A stretch of 64,000 bases of DNA from JARRKU01 sp963675565 (GCA_963675565.2 CAXXYD010000004.1:1488001-1552000), one strand, 5' to 3'. Counted from the stretch's first letter, positions 53,154 to 62,886 are shown. Notes: generated from the letters alone by a model not told the origin. Translations and numbers: made by a program.

Positions 53154-53602
53154 AATGCCTATTCCTGTTTCAACCGAATTACAGCGTTTAAAAAGCGATC
53201 AGAGCCTGAACCACGCGCTCGTCGACCGACACCTTTCTCCGATAACGTAATAAATACCCCCTAATAAAACCATTATAGGGTCAATGTATTGAGCCATTGG
53301 CCATTGTAAAGGGCACATGGTAACAATCAACGCATTTACAGGCAAAATAAATTACGGACGCAGCTCTCGGGTTTCGCAATAGAACAGATCAGAAAATGCT
53401 GAACAGCGGCTTGCGCTGCGATTGGCCGTGGATCCGGGGTACAGGTCCGCTATTTTTTTGATGTGACCGTCGGCGTGCAATTATGTCGCCCGCACTGCGG
53501 CAATGCCGACCGGACAATGCTATTGCAGATTTGACCTCAACGCCGGTAATGGGCTATTGATCGGAAACAACATACCGCCATAAATAAGGAGGAATCTCAG
53601 AC
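53154..53602. other. Intergenic region between permease and yebG
   Basis: This is a divergent promoter region of about 450 bp. No gene, RNA or LexA box could be recognised with confidence. It contains a C-run/AT-rich stretch near 53260-53280. Confidence 0.45.
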
Positions 53603-53956
53603 ATGGCCGTTATCACAAGATTTATCATTGTCCGAAATGGCATTGAACTCGACAAGGTGTTTGAGGTCAAAAAGGAAGCCGATGCCTATGACAAAATGCT
53701 CGACGCCGCAGAAAATCTGGCGGCTTTCATCAAGCAAAGCGCCCCCCCGATAGACTTGGATGCCAAGACAGTTGATGCTGTTTCCATCTATTTGGCTAAA
53801 AATGCCCCCGAAGTGACCCGCATACTTAAAGGACTGAAACCAGCCCCGCCGGCGGCGTCCCCCAAAGTCGATACCGAACGTCCGCAAGATCCGGTACCCA
53901 TTAAAGGGAAAAAGACCCCGGCGGGAAAGACCAAAACAAAGCGCCCGGCCAAATAG
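53603..53956 (+). CDS. yebG: YebG-family protein
   Basis: The product has 117 residues. MAVITRFIIVRNGIELDKVF, then KKEADAYDKMLDAAENLAAF and VSIYLAKNAPEVTRILKG follow E. coli YebG closely (xxEADAYDKMLD core). E. coli YebG belongs to the SOS regulon and its biochemical role is unknown. The C-terminal about 35 residues are Pro/Lys-rich and could contact nucleic acid. Ribosome site AAGGAGG. A partial copy follows 10 bp downstream. Confidence 0.88.
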   Translation: MAVITRFIIVRNGIELDKVFEVKKEADAYDKMLDAAENLAAFIKQSAPPIDLDAKTVDAVSIYLAKNAPEVTRILKGLKPAPPAASPKVDTERPQDPVPIKGKKTPAGKTKTKRPAK

Positions 53957-53966
53957 ACCTCCATTT

Positions 53967-54161
53967 ATGCATACCATGGACAAAAAGGATGCCGACGCAT
54001 ACGACAAAATGATCGATGCGGCAGCTGGTCTTGCCGACCTGATCCAAACGGGCAAGATTGATATGGATGAGTACGTCCTGGAGGAGCTGACCATCTTTTT
54101 GGCCCGCAATGCACTGGAAGTAAAAAAAATCTTAAGGAATTTAAGGCATTGGTGGCCATAG
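53967..54161 (+). CDS. Truncated YebG-like paralogue
   Basis: The product has 64 residues. KKDADAYDKMIDAAAGLADL and LTIFLARNALEVKKILRNL match the helical core of the preceding YebG, but the N-terminal MAVxxxFIIVRNG strand region and the Lys-rich tail are missing. It arose by tandem duplication and is either a minimal functional copy or decaying. The start could be ATG 53967 or 53976, and no clear ribosome site is present, which favours coupling or decay. Confidence 0.65.
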   Translation: MHTMDKKDADAYDKMIDAAAGLADLIQTGKIDMDEYVLEELTIFLARNALEVKKILRNLRHWWP

Positions 54162-54207
54162 AATACGTCCAAGAAAACACCTTATAATATCACCGCAAAA
54201 ATTCCTC

Positions 54208-54255
54208 TTGACAAACGGCGTGGTTTCTATTTAGTCTGTTTTAGACATAACGTCT
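54208..54255 (+). promoter_or_regulatory. Promoter with overlapping operator-like palindromes
   Basis: A TTGACA -35-like box (54208-54213) is followed by AGTCT-N5-AGAC and TAGAC-N5-GTCTA palindromes (54232-54255) where the -10/+1 would lie, just upstream of the IclR gene. This suits autorepression by the IclR protein. Confidence 0.45.
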
Positions 54256-54279
54256 ACTCAATAGATTTTCGGAGACGCC

Positions 54280-55074
54280 ATGGAAGCCAAGACTAAAGAA
54301 GCTTCTCGCTTCATTGATGTTGTTCTTCGTGCTTTAGATATCTTGGACCTTTTCCAGCAGAAATCAGAGTTCACGCTAAAAGAAATCATCGATCTTACCG
54401 GATTGACAAGAAGCCGCACTATGCGACTGATAGGTACTCTCGAAAGCAGAGGGTATCTCGTTGCCAATTACCAGTCCAGAAAATATTTTCCGGGTGTAAA
54501 ACTTGCTGTATTGGGCAAGTCTTACGAAAGGATGAATCATATTGAAGCTATAACCAGACCGATTCTTAAGAATTTATCAAACCGAACCGGAGAATCGGCA
54601 ACCTTCTATGTAATAGACGGTACCGACCGTTTGGCCATAGCCCGTGAGGAGGGTACGCATGCCTTGCGCTATTCGGTTCATGAGGGGCAGCGGATGCCTT
54701 TGCATGCGGGAGCCAGTGGAAAGGTTTTACTGGCTTTCGGTCCCATTGAATTGTTGGAAAAGATGAAGGCCCGCAACAAGCTTGGCGCCATAACCCCGAA
54801 TACAATTACTGATATGGATACACTTCTGACAGAGTTATTCTCTATCAGAAAAAATGGTTATGCGATCAGCAGAGGGGAAAATGTGGCCGGTGCCAACGCC
54901 ATTTCCGCGCCGGTGCTGGGCCACAACAAACAATTGATCGGTGCAATCGGAATCGCGGCCCCCACTAATCGATTGAATGACAAAAATATCGAAGACCGAG
55001 TCAATATTGTTACGGAGACTGCAAATCAGTTAAGTCGAAAATTCGGGTATCCGTCTAAAAATGAAAAAAGATGA
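54280..55074 (+). CDS. IclR-family transcriptional regulator
   Basis: The product has 264 residues. The N-terminal winged helix (VVLRALDILDLFQQKSEFTL, EIIDLTGLTRSRTMRLIGTL) is followed by the IclR effector domain (SATFYVIDGTDRLAIAREEG, MPLHAGASGKVLLAF, AISAPVLGHNKQLIGAIGIA). Ribosome site GGAGA before ATG 54280. It precedes the transporter/fumarate cluster in the same direction and probably controls it in response to a small organic acid. Confidence 0.92.
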   Translation: MEAKTKEASRFIDVVLRALDILDLFQQKSEFTLKEIIDLTGLTRSRTMRLIGTLESRGYLVANYQSRKYFPGVKLAVLGKSYERMNHIEAITRPILKNLSNRTGESATFYVIDGTDRLAIAREEGTHALRYSVHEGQRMPLHAGASGKVLLAFGPIELLEKMKARNKLGAITPNTITDMDTLLTELFSIRKNGYAISRGENVAGANAISAPVLGHNKQLIGAIGIAAPTNRLNDKNIEDRVNIVTETANQLSRKFGYPSKNEKR

Positions 55075-55171
55075 AATGATAGAATATTGCTAAATTCGAG
55101 ATAACAACGTCTTCGTAACTTTTTTTCATATATTCATTAACAATACTATCATTTTAACGCAGGAGGAATAA

Positions 55172-55612
55172 ATGAGACGCACGTTGTTTAAGATGACAAC
55201 CAGATTCGCTTATGCAGTAATCATTGCCTCGATGGTTTTCGTGGCTTTGCCGGCTGCTCATGCCGGCCAGGACGCGCAAATCGTCAAAAACCTGCCTTCA
55301 GATCTGCAGTTGGTCGATTTTTCTTACTTTCTGGACGATGGCTGCAAGATTCAAAAGGATCCCTGCCTGACATTCAAGATAACGCTGAAAAATACGGGGA
55401 AAAAATCGCAGCGCTACATCACGAGGATCACTTTGCCTGACGAAGGAAAATCGGTGGGCGGGTTCGTCCCAGTTAAGGGGAAAAAAGATAAAACCACCGG
55501 AAAGAAGCTTCCCCCGGTGGTTAAGCCGGGAGAGGAAGCCTCGGCCGATTACCCCATGTTCTATAGCCAGATGCCCAGCAAGATTGAATTAGAAATCAGC
55601 CTCTACGAATAA
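55172..55612 (+). CDS. Exported hypothetical protein
   Basis: The product has 146 residues. The signal peptide (to AAHAGQ) is followed by a beta-sandwich-like domain with a possible Cys pair (DDGCKIQKDPCLTF), NTGKKSQRYITRITL, and a Lys-rich loop. No family was recognised. Ribosome site AGGAGG is strong. It is the first gene before the TAXI binding protein, 35 bp upstream, so it may be an accessory periplasmic component of that transporter or a regulator-linked exported protein. Confidence 0.7.
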   Translation: MRRTLFKMTTRFAYAVIIASMVFVALPAAHAGQDAQIVKNLPSDLQLVDFSYFLDDGCKIQKDPCLTFKITLKNTGKKSQRYITRITLPDEGKSVGGFVPVKGKKDKTTGKKLPPVVKPGEEASADYPMFYSQMPSKIELEISLYE

Positions 55613-55647
55613 TATTTTCGTAACACATCATTCTTTACGGAGGAAAA

Positions 55648-56610
55648 ATGGGAAATAAAATGAAAAATCTGACCGTTTTTATCATCAGCGTGTTTATGGC
55701 CCTATCAGCGACTGCAACGGTTAATGCAAAGCCTCTGATTATAGGTATCGCCGCAGGTGGAACAGGGGGAACCTACTACCCAATGTCAGCCGCGATTGCA
55801 GAAATCATGTCCAAAGAAGTCGCCGGTGTAAAGAACGCCACTGCGCAAGTCACAGGCGCCTCTTTTGAAAATGTGCGTTTGATCCAGAAAGGTTACTGTC
55901 AGTTCACGGTAACCAATGCGGCCTCGGTATATGCAGCTTACAATGGACTCGAACCATTCAAAAAGAAACTGGATAAAATCCGCACCATCTGCTGGGCTCA
56001 CGGCAGCGATCTGCACCTGGTTGCAAAAACCAACTCGGGCATCAAAACAATCGACGATATCAAAGGAAAACGGTTTTCCGTGGGATCTCCCGGTTCAGGA
56101 TCGGAAATCGAAATGAAGCGTTTGTTCGAGTCGAATGGGTGGACCTACGAGGACTTCAAAGTTGAATTTCTTTCCTTTTCCGGTGCCGTCAACGCAATCA
56201 AGGATGGGCGCATTGACATCGCCAATGTGAATGCCGGCATCCCCGTCGCATCCATTCTGGACCTGGCGATTGTGAAAGACATCAACATTCTTCCCGTCCC
56301 GGATGAATGGGCCGACAACCTAATCAAGGCTTACCCAATTTATGACAAGTTTACTATCCCTGCCGGAACCTACAGTGGTATTGATAAAGATATCCATACG
56401 CTTACGAGTCCGGCGACTTTTTCCGTTTCGGCGGATATGCCGGAAGAATTAGTCTATAAAGTATGCAAAGCGTTGTATAATAAATTCCCCTGGTTGATTG
56501 AAAATGTCCATAGGGGTTTCAATCGTTGGAAATTCGACAGCAGTATCCAGCGGATCGCTCCTTTGCACCCCGGAACGGTAAAGTTTTTGAAAGAAATTGG
56601 AAAAATGTAA
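55648..56610 (+). CDS. TAXI-family TRAP transporter solute-binding protein
   Basis: The product has 320 residues. The signal peptide (to VNA) is followed by the TAXI opening IIGIAAGGTGGTYYPMSAAI, then GASFENVRLIQKGYCQFTVT, GKRFSVGSPGSGSEIEMKRL, and AINVNAG-like hinge residues. TAXI proteins deliver organic acids or amino acids to fused DctQM permeases. AAEGGAGGA-type spacing is met by GGAGGAAAA before ATG 55648. It is followed by DUF1850 and the permease, the usual TAXI gene order. Confidence 0.93.
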   Translation: MGNKMKNLTVFIISVFMALSATATVNAKPLIIGIAAGGTGGTYYPMSAAIAEIMSKEVAGVKNATAQVTGASFENVRLIQKGYCQFTVTNAASVYAAYNGLEPFKKKLDKIRTICWAHGSDLHLVAKTNSGIKTIDDIKGKRFSVGSPGSGSEIEMKRLFESNGWTYEDFKVEFLSFSGAVNAIKDGRIDIANVNAGIPVASILDLAIVKDINILPVPDEWADNLIKAYPIYDKFTIPAGTYSGIDKDIHTLTSPATFSVSADMPEELVYKVCKALYNKFPWLIENVHRGFNRWKFDSSIQRIAPLHPGTVKFLKEIGKM

Positions 56611-56699
56611 TCCGCAGGTAATTGGATTGATACACTCAGGCTGACGCCGGATAGAAAACATTGAAGATTTTAAGAGTACCAGGACAGATCCAGGAATAG

Positions 56700-57245
56700 A
56701 TGAAATCGCCATTAAAAAATTATATTTATCTTGCCGCAGCCCTGACTATCCTGGCGTCAGCTGGAAGCATATGGCTTTCACATAAAATTGTAGCTATAGA
56801 TATTACCGACGATACGAACCAGAAATACATTTTCCGACATCTATTCAAGCCTGGCGATTCCTTTGCCTTCAAATATATTCATTCCGTGCAGAAGACACCC
56901 GTCTGGGAGTATTACACCATCGATTCCGGCGGACAGATCGTCTTGACGGCCACCAAGGTCAAGTCTGTCGGTTACGGAATGCCTAAACCCAAACATGGTG
57001 ACAGCTACGCCTTCAAAGACGGCTTTTTTATTGTCAATAATCTCAATCAGCCCATCAAAGTGTTGCTGATTCGCAATACCTTCATTAGACCGATGACTAT
57101 TTTCTGCGCAGACAAGGTCCTCAAGTTGCAAGAACTGGCGGATAGAGGAGATCTGATCCGAATCTCGGGGTTCCAGACCAGCCGGATTGGATTTTATTGG
57201 AATCACTTGGAGAAATATTATGGAAAAAAGCGCTGCACAAATTAA
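56700..57245 (+). CDS. DUF1850 protein, TAXI-TRAP associated
   Basis: The product has 181 residues. One N-terminal helix (YLAAALTILASAGSIWLS) is followed by a periplasmic domain with the DUF1850 hallmark YIHSVQKTPVWEYYTID and GYGMPKP. The family travels with TAXI-type TRAP permeases but has no assigned activity. It overlaps the permease start by 26 bp. The start ATG 56700 overlaps an AGGAATAG ribosome site. Confidence 0.85.
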   Translation: MKSPLKNYIYLAAALTILASAGSIWLSHKIVAIDITDDTNQKYIFRHLFKPGDSFAFKYIHSVQKTPVWEYYTIDSGGQIVLTATKVKSVGYGMPKPKHGDSYAFKDGFFIVNNLNQPIKVLLIRNTFIRPMTIFCADKVLKLQELADRGDLIRISGFQTSRIGFYWNHLEKYYGKKRCTN

Positions 57246-59124
57246 GCAATCAAAAGGAAAATTAAGACAACTTAAGGGACTGGATTCCGGATTTATCACC
57301 TGCGCGGCAATTGGGCTATCCCTATACCAGATCTACTTCGCGACAATCGGAATTATCGACACAATGACATTTCGAGCCATCCATTTGATCTTGGCAATGA
57401 TCATTGTCTTTGGTGTTTATCCGTTCAAGAGAAAAACAAAGTCCGTCCATCTATCGTTGATAGATATCGGATGTATCGTGCTTGCCATTATAGTCGGAGT
57501 ATACATGGTTGTTCAATGGCCCCAAATGGTTCTCAGGCAGGGAGAACCGACCCATTGGGATATCGTTTTAGGCATCGTAGCGCTGCTGCTGACGCTTGAA
57601 ATGGCCAGACGAACAACCGGATGGGCACTCCCGCTGGTTTCGGCATTGTTTCTGACCTATTCCTACTTGGGACCCTACTTTCCGGGGAACTTCGCCCATG
57701 TCGGGTTCCCCCTTGAACGGCTTGTCGGGCAATTGTATACGACGACCGAAGGTATCTACGGACTTCCGCTGGGCGTCATGGTCAACTATGTTTTTCTGTT
57801 CATTCTTTTCGCCGGTTTCCTGCAAAAAAGCGGAGCCGGTGAATTTCTGATCGAACTGTCGTATGCCCTTACCGGCCGTTTCAAGGGCGGCCCCGCTAAA
57901 ACGGCTGTTGTGGCCAGCGGTCTGATGGCCACCATAACCGGTGCAGCTACAGCCAATGTGGTTGCCACTGGATCATTTACGATCCCCTTAATGAAGAAAG
58001 TCGGCTACAAACCCGAAACTGCCGGGGGCATCGAAACGGCTGCGTCCGTTGGCGGGCAGTTGACCCCGCCGATTATGGGGGCCGGAGCATTCATCATGGC
58101 GGAGTGGACCGGAATCCCCTATCTGAAAATCATCTCCATCGCCGCCGCTCCGGCAATTATCTATTACTTTTCCGTCGGCTTCTATGTTCACCTGCTGGCG
58201 AACAAATTGGGCCTGAAGCCGATGCGCAAAGACGAGATTCCCCCACTGTGGCCGGTTTTTAAAAAGGGCTGCCATTTATTCATTCCACTCGTCGTACTTA
58301 TCGGCATGCTCATCTGGGGGTATACCCCGATGACCTCGGTGATTTTTGCCATTGGTTCCCTGATAGTCGCCGCAAATTTGCGCCATGAGACACGCATGGG
58401 AATCAAGACCATCTTAGAGGCGCTGGAACAGGGCAGCAAAAGCGCAGTTCTGGTATCCGCTTCCCTGGCATGTGCAGGCATTTTGATGTGTACCATCGGT
58501 TTGACGGGTGTCGGATTGAAGTTTTCATCTGTCGTACTGCAGTTTTCGGGTGGCAATATTCTGCTGGCGTTGCTGCTCGTGGCCATCGCTTCGCTGTTTC
58601 TGGGAATGGAGCTACCGATAACGGCGGCATACATCACTTGTGCGGTGCTTGCCGTGCCGGCCTTGACTTCCATTGGTGTAGAGCTGATCGTGGCCCACAT
58701 GATCGTTTTCTGGTTTTCGATGGATTCGTCCATCACCCCGCCGGTATGTATCTCGGCCTACGCGGCGTCGGGTATTTCCGGCGGAAATCCAATTCGAACC
58801 GGTTTGGCCGCCTGGAAGATGGCCAAAGCATTGTATATTCTACCCATTGTTTTCGCCACCACCAAAATGCTGACCGGCTCCCCATTGGAAATCATTCTCA
58901 TTTCAATACCAACGATGATTGGCATCGCTTCCTTTTCCATCACGTGGGAAGGCTTCTTTATTCGAAAACTAAACCTGTTAGAACGATTATTTACCGCTGC
59001 AGCCACAATTAGCTGCCTTTACCCCAGCATGATCAGCTATTTCATCGGGAGCGGCCTGTTCCTGGCAGTTGTGGTTATGCAGACCACCCTCAAGCGCAGT
59101 GCACAAAGTGAACCGGCGATTTAG
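57220..59124 (+). CDS. TRAP transporter fused permease (DctQM type)
   Basis: The product has 634 residues from ATG 57220 with GGAG upstream; an in-frame TTG at 57187 is less likely. The N-terminal small-subunit helices (to about 150) fuse to the large DctM part with its many helices and signatures GGPAKTAVVASGLMATITGA, ETAASVGGQLTPPIMGAGAF and MDSSITPPVCISAYAASGIS. It imports the solute bound by the TAXI protein using an ion gradient. Confidence 0.93.
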   Translation: MEKSAAQIKQSKGKLRQLKGLDSGFITCAAIGLSLYQIYFATIGIIDTMTFRAIHLILAMIIVFGVYPFKRKTKSVHLSLIDIGCIVLAIIVGVYMVVQWPQMVLRQGEPTHWDIVLGIVALLLTLEMARRTTGWALPLVSALFLTYSYLGPYFPGNFAHVGFPLERLVGQLYTTTEGIYGLPLGVMVNYVFLFILFAGFLQKSGAGEFLIELSYALTGRFKGGPAKTAVVASGLMATITGAATANVVATGSFTIPLMKKVGYKPETAGGIETAASVGGQLTPPIMGAGAFIMAEWTGIPYLKIISIAAAPAIIYYFSVGFYVHLLANKLGLKPMRKDEIPPLWPVFKKGCHLFIPLVVLIGMLIWGYTPMTSVIFAIGSLIVAANLRHETRMGIKTILEALEQGSKSAVLVSASLACAGILMCTIGLTGVGLKFSSVVLQFSGGNILLALLLVAIASLFLGMELPITAAYITCAVLAVPALTSIGVELIVAHMIVFWFSMDSSITPPVCISAYAASGISGGNPIRTGLAAWKMAKALYILPIVFATTKMLTGSPLEIILISIPTMIGIASFSITWEGFFIRKLNLLERLFTAAATISCLYPSMISYFIGSGLFLAVVVMQTTLKRSAQSEPAI

Positions 59125-59139
59125 CGAAGGAATTTTAAA

Positions 59140-60765
59140 ATGAGTTATCCACAGATAATGCAACTCTCGATCAAAAATGCAGAGCAGACACGCAGTAAGC
59201 GCCTTAACAGCTCCTTTCCGGAGCTTACGGTCGATCAAAAGGCCAAATTACTGGAACAATACCATCCGGATTTCAATCAGAAGGTCAAACGGAAACTGCA
59301 CTTGGGCAGCAACATCGGGGATCCGGTACCCAAGGAGCTGGCCGTTCTGATTGAAGCACAGAGCCGCCTGAATCTGGAGCGTATCGACCTTGATCAGATC
59401 GACTATAAAACCGACATTCTGGTGGTGGGTGGAGGCGGAGCCGGGTTGTCGGCGGCATTGACCGCAAAAAAGACCGGCGCCAACGTGCTTCTGGCGACAA
59501 AGCTGCGAATGGCCGATTCCAATACCATCATGGCCGAAGGCGGCATCGGTGCCTCCACCGGCAGGGAAGATTCGCCGGTGATCCATTATGTCGATACGCT
59601 TATCGGCGGGCGCGGCACCAATGTACCGGAACTGGTGGAAGCCCTGGTCACGGAAGCGCCTTTTATCGTGGAATGGCTCTCATCGATGGGCGTCAATTTC
59701 GATCGGCTGCCCGACGGCAGCTACTTTACCCATCGGCCCGGAGGGCACTCCCGCCGCAGATCCCATTCCATAAAGGATTTGACCGGTCTGGAAATCATGC
59801 GTGTGCTCGGTGACGAGGTTCGCAACCTGGGTATCGACATGCTGGAGTTTTGCCCGGCCGTCGAATTGATCCTGGACGATAAAGGTCAGTGCGCCGGTGC
59901 CGTGCTGCAAAATCTGGACACCGATACCCCGGTGGTCGTTCAAGCGAAAACGACCATACTGGCGACTGGCGGCATGGGGCGATTGCATCCGTTGGGCTTT
60001 CCAACCTCGAACCACTATGGCGCCACAGCGGACGGATTGGTGATGGGCTACCGGGCGGGCGCAAAAATGATCTATGCCGAATCCGTTCAGTTCCATCCCA
60101 CCGGAACGGCCTGGCCGGAACAGGTCCTGGGGCTGCTAATTTCGGAAGCGGTTCGGGCTCAGGGCGCCCAGGTGCTCAATGCGGAGGGCAACATGTTCGC
60201 AGCATCGCTCGAGACGCGCGATGCGCTGGCCGCCGCTATCATTCGAGAGTGCAGCGATCGCGGCAAAAGCGTGCAGACGCCTACGGGGATGATCGGCACC
60301 TGGCTGGACACGCCGCTCATCGACATGATTCATGGACCGGGAACGTTTAAGCACCGTTTCGCCGGCATTTATGCGCGTTTTAAAGAATATGGAATCGATC
60401 CGGTGCACGAACCCATCCTGGTCTATCCTACCCAGCACTATCAAAATGGCGGTCTCGCCATAAATCCATTCGGCGAAACTACCATTCCCAACCTTTACGC
60501 TGCCGGGGAAGTATCCGGCGGTGTGCACGGACAGAATCGCCTGGGGTCCAACTCTTTGCTGGACATCTTCGTTTTCGGAAGAAGGGCGGGAAAGCACGCT
60601 GCTGAAAAAGTCCAAAGTGTTTCCACTGGAAAACTTACATTGGCGCACATCCGTCGCTATGAAGCAGAGCTGCGTGAAAAAGGCATTTCGTCCGATGTCG
60701 TGTCGCCGATGATTTTGCCGGACTACCGCTTCGAAAAGGCACTGACCAGCATTCAACATGTGTAA
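59140..60765 (+). CDS. Fumarate reductase/succinate dehydrogenase-like flavoprotein
   Basis: The product has 541 residues. An unusual 85-residue N-terminal extension precedes the FAD Rossmann motif DILVVGGGGAGLSAALTAKK. Then come TIMAEGGIGASTG, the capping-domain R/H cluster HRPGGHSRRRSHS, VQFHPTG and the FAD-closing NLYAAGEVSGGVHGQNRLGS. It is most like FrdA/SdhA or TfrA, interconverting fumarate and succinate. Its partners are the iron-sulfur protein encoded next and possibly the membrane protein at 62970. The substrate may be a fumarate analogue. Confidence 0.85.
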   Translation: MSYPQIMQLSIKNAEQTRSKRLNSSFPELTVDQKAKLLEQYHPDFNQKVKRKLHLGSNIGDPVPKELAVLIEAQSRLNLERIDLDQIDYKTDILVVGGGGAGLSAALTAKKTGANVLLATKLRMADSNTIMAEGGIGASTGREDSPVIHYVDTLIGGRGTNVPELVEALVTEAPFIVEWLSSMGVNFDRLPDGSYFTHRPGGHSRRRSHSIKDLTGLEIMRVLGDEVRNLGIDMLEFCPAVELILDDKGQCAGAVLQNLDTDTPVVVQAKTTILATGGMGRLHPLGFPTSNHYGATADGLVMGYRAGAKMIYAESVQFHPTGTAWPEQVLGLLISEAVRAQGAQVLNAEGNMFAASLETRDALAAAIIRECSDRGKSVQTPTGMIGTWLDTPLIDMIHGPGTFKHRFAGIYARFKEYGIDPVHEPILVYPTQHYQNGGLAINPFGETTIPNLYAAGEVSGGVHGQNRLGSNSLLDIFVFGRRAGKHAAEKVQSVSTGKLTLAHIRRYEAELREKGISSDVVSPMILPDYRFEKALTSIQHV

Positions 60766-60784
60766 TTTTCCAGAGGAGAAAAAG

Positions 60785-61486
60785 ATGAGCAGTACGGATA
60801 TCATCCAATTGATGCCGATTTACATCATGGGCAAAAAATATGAAGTCCCCAAGGGACTGACCATCATGAAGGCACTGGAATACTCCGGCTATCGGCTGAC
60901 TCGCGGTTGCGGCTGCCGGGGAGGCGTATGTGGCGCCTGTGTCACCATTTACCGTAAGAAGGATGAGTACAAGTGGAATATCGGTCTTGCCTGCCAGACC
61001 ATGGCCCAGGAAGACACCTACCTGGTCCAGCTTCCCTATGTGCCGGCCCATAAGGCACCGTATGCCATCCAGACGCTCGAGCCGACGGAGGATTCGGTCG
61101 TGTCGCTTTACCCGGAATTGCTGCGTTGCATGGGGTGCAACACATGCACGCGATCCTGCCCGATGGAGATAGAGGTCATGAATTACGTCTCAGCCGCCAT
61201 CATAGGAGACTGGGAAACGGTCAAGGACCTGTCAATGGACTGCATCATGTGCGGCATGTGTGCGGCCCGCTGCCCGGGTGAACTCGCCCCGTTCAACATC
61301 GCCATGCTGATTAGAAGAATGGTGGGCATACAGGCGCACAAAACCCCTGCAGAGGTGGAAAAACGTTTGAGCGATATTCAAAATGGTGTTTTCGCACCAG
61401 AACTGGACAGGCTCAAAGGCATGCAGAAAGAAGAATTGCTGGAAATGTACAAGGAATTCCAGTCAACCAAGGGGGAGGCCGTATAA
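60785..61486 (+). CDS. Iron-sulfur subunit (2Fe-2S plus two 4Fe-4S), FrdB/TfrB-like
   Basis: The product has 233 residues from ATG 60785 (GAGGAG upstream). A plant-ferredoxin-like N-terminus binds 2Fe-2S (GCGCRGGVCGACVTIYRK ... GLACQT). The C-terminal half has CMGCNTCTRSCP and CIMCGMCAARCP, two 4Fe-4S sets. FrdB normally has 4Fe-4S plus 3Fe-4S clusters, so two full CxxCxxCxxxCP sets are closer to TfrB/HdrC-like proteins; the CCG heterodisulfide domain is absent. It carries electrons to the flavoprotein upstream. Confidence 0.85.
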   Translation: MSSTDIIQLMPIYIMGKKYEVPKGLTIMKALEYSGYRLTRGCGCRGGVCGACVTIYRKKDEYKWNIGLACQTMAQEDTYLVQLPYVPAHKAPYAIQTLEPTEDSVVSLYPELLRCMGCNTCTRSCPMEIEVMNYVSAAIIGDWETVKDLSMDCIMCGMCAARCPGELAPFNIAMLIRRMVGIQAHKTPAEVEKRLSDIQNGVFAPELDRLKGMQKEELLEMYKEFQSTKGEAV

Positions 61487-61488
61487 CC

Positions 61489-61998
61489 ATGCTGCGACTG
61501 GAAACACCCATCCGTATCGAGCAGATTGAAGATCTGAAAATCGGGGACCAGGTCGAGATCAGCGGTCGCATACTGTGCGGCAGGGATGCCGTACTGCCCA
61601 AACTGGTTGCGTTGTTGCGAAAGAAAGACCCGTTGATCGAAAAAATCGGCCTTGAAGGTGCCGTTATTTTTCACACCGCAGTCAGCCCGGCCGGTATCGG
61701 CCCGACGACGAGCAACAAGCTTGAAATCGAAGACAGTATACCGGAACTGTCCGCTGCCGGCGTCCGACTGCATTTGGGTAAAGGATCGCTCGGAGCTGAA
61801 ACCGTAGCGTCATTAAAAATCCACCGGTCGGTTTTTGCTGTAACACCACCGGTCACGGCACTTTTTTCTCATCGGATGCTGTCCAAACAAATAATCGCAT
61901 TTGAGGAAGAAGGCATGGAAGCCCTGTTTGAAATCCAGGTGGAACGGCTCCCGGCAATTATTGCCGCTGCCCACGGCCGGAATATCTTCGAAAAATAA
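61489..61998 (+). CDS. Class I fumarate hydratase, beta (C-terminal domain) subunit
   Basis: The product has 169 residues. The start at 61489 is 2 bp after the previous stop. Family motifs are ISGRILCGRDAVLPKL, FHTAVSPAGIGPTTSNKLE and LGKGSL. With the alpha subunit encoded next it forms the [4Fe-4S] hydro-lyase that interconverts fumarate and malate; tartrate dehydratase is the related alternative. Beta before alpha is the reverse of the common order. Confidence 0.85.
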   Translation: MLRLETPIRIEQIEDLKIGDQVEISGRILCGRDAVLPKLVALLRKKDPLIEKIGLEGAVIFHTAVSPAGIGPTTSNKLEIEDSIPELSAAGVRLHLGKGSLGAETVASLKIHRSVFAVTPPVTALFSHRMLSKQIIAFEEEGMEALFEIQVERLPAIIAAAHGRNIFEK

Positions 61999-62013
61999 AA
62001 GTGAGACGCTTTG

Positions 62014-62886
62014 ATGAAAATTACACGGAACAATATCAGCGACGCGGCAAAGAAATGCCTGATCGAGGCGGGCACGACCTACCGACGGGACCAGTTTAGC
62101 GCTTATGCTAAAGCGATCGAAGCGGAGTCCTCCGGCAATGCACGCTGGGTGCTGGAGCAGATTGTCGAAAACGCCCGAATTGCCGAACGCGAACAGCTTC
62201 CGCTTTGTGACGACACCGGTATCCCGCATGTGATCGCACACATCGGCGATGCCTGTATACTGCCGGCCGGATGGCTGAGCGCACTGCAGGACGGTATCGC
62301 CCAGGGATTGAGAGACATGCCCGGGCGCCCGATGGCCGTTCGTGGAAACGCTGTCCAACGCGTCGAACAATCCAGGGGGCTGTTCGATGATCCAGGTGCT
62401 CTTGAGGTTGCACCCGTTCTCGTCCGTCCTGTCAAAGGAAGCCAGTTCAAATTGACGGTCCTGCTTCTTGGCGGGGGCCCTGAAATCCGTGCACGGACCC
62501 GCCGGGTCTTCCATCGCCGCAGCATCGGCAATGTCGTCGATCAGGCGGCCGCATGGATTTCTGAAGAAATCGGCTCTCTGGGATGCACACCCGCGACAAT
62601 TGCCGTCGGTATCGGCCGGAGCCAGGTTGAAGCGTCGGCACTTATGCTCGAAGCCATGACAGAGGGAAGCCTGGATGTTCAAAACGAACTGGAGCGCAGA
62701 ATCACCGATGCGGTCAATCAAAGTCGGGTCGGCCCGCTGGGGCTCGGCGGGGCCACCACTGCATTGGGCTGCTTTTTGAAAATCGGCCCCACGCGCGCCA
62801 GCGGTGTCCGGATCGTTTGTGCACGGCCCTGCTGTCTGGTTGAACCGCGGCGTGCTTCCACGGTGTTGGACAGCACACAACCTTAA
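62014..62886 (+). CDS. Class I fumarate hydratase, alpha (N-terminal domain) subunit
   Basis: The product has 290 residues from ATG 62014, preceded by GTGAG. Motifs are REQLPLCDDTGIPHVIAHIG, LLGGGPEIRARTRRV, LGCTPATIAVGIGRSQVEA and GPLGLGGATTALGCFLKIG, with Cys residues suited to hold the [4Fe-4S] cluster. It pairs with the beta subunit 15 bp upstream. Confidence 0.87.
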   Translation: MKITRNNISDAAKKCLIEAGTTYRRDQFSAYAKAIEAESSGNARWVLEQIVENARIAEREQLPLCDDTGIPHVIAHIGDACILPAGWLSALQDGIAQGLRDMPGRPMAVRGNAVQRVEQSRGLFDDPGALEVAPVLVRPVKGSQFKLTVLLLGGGPEIRARTRRVFHRRSIGNVVDQAAAWISEEIGSLGCTPATIAVGIGRSQVEASALMLEAMTEGSLDVQNELERRITDAVNQSRVGPLGLGGATTALGCFLKIGPTRASGVRIVCARPCCLVEPRRASTVLDSTQP

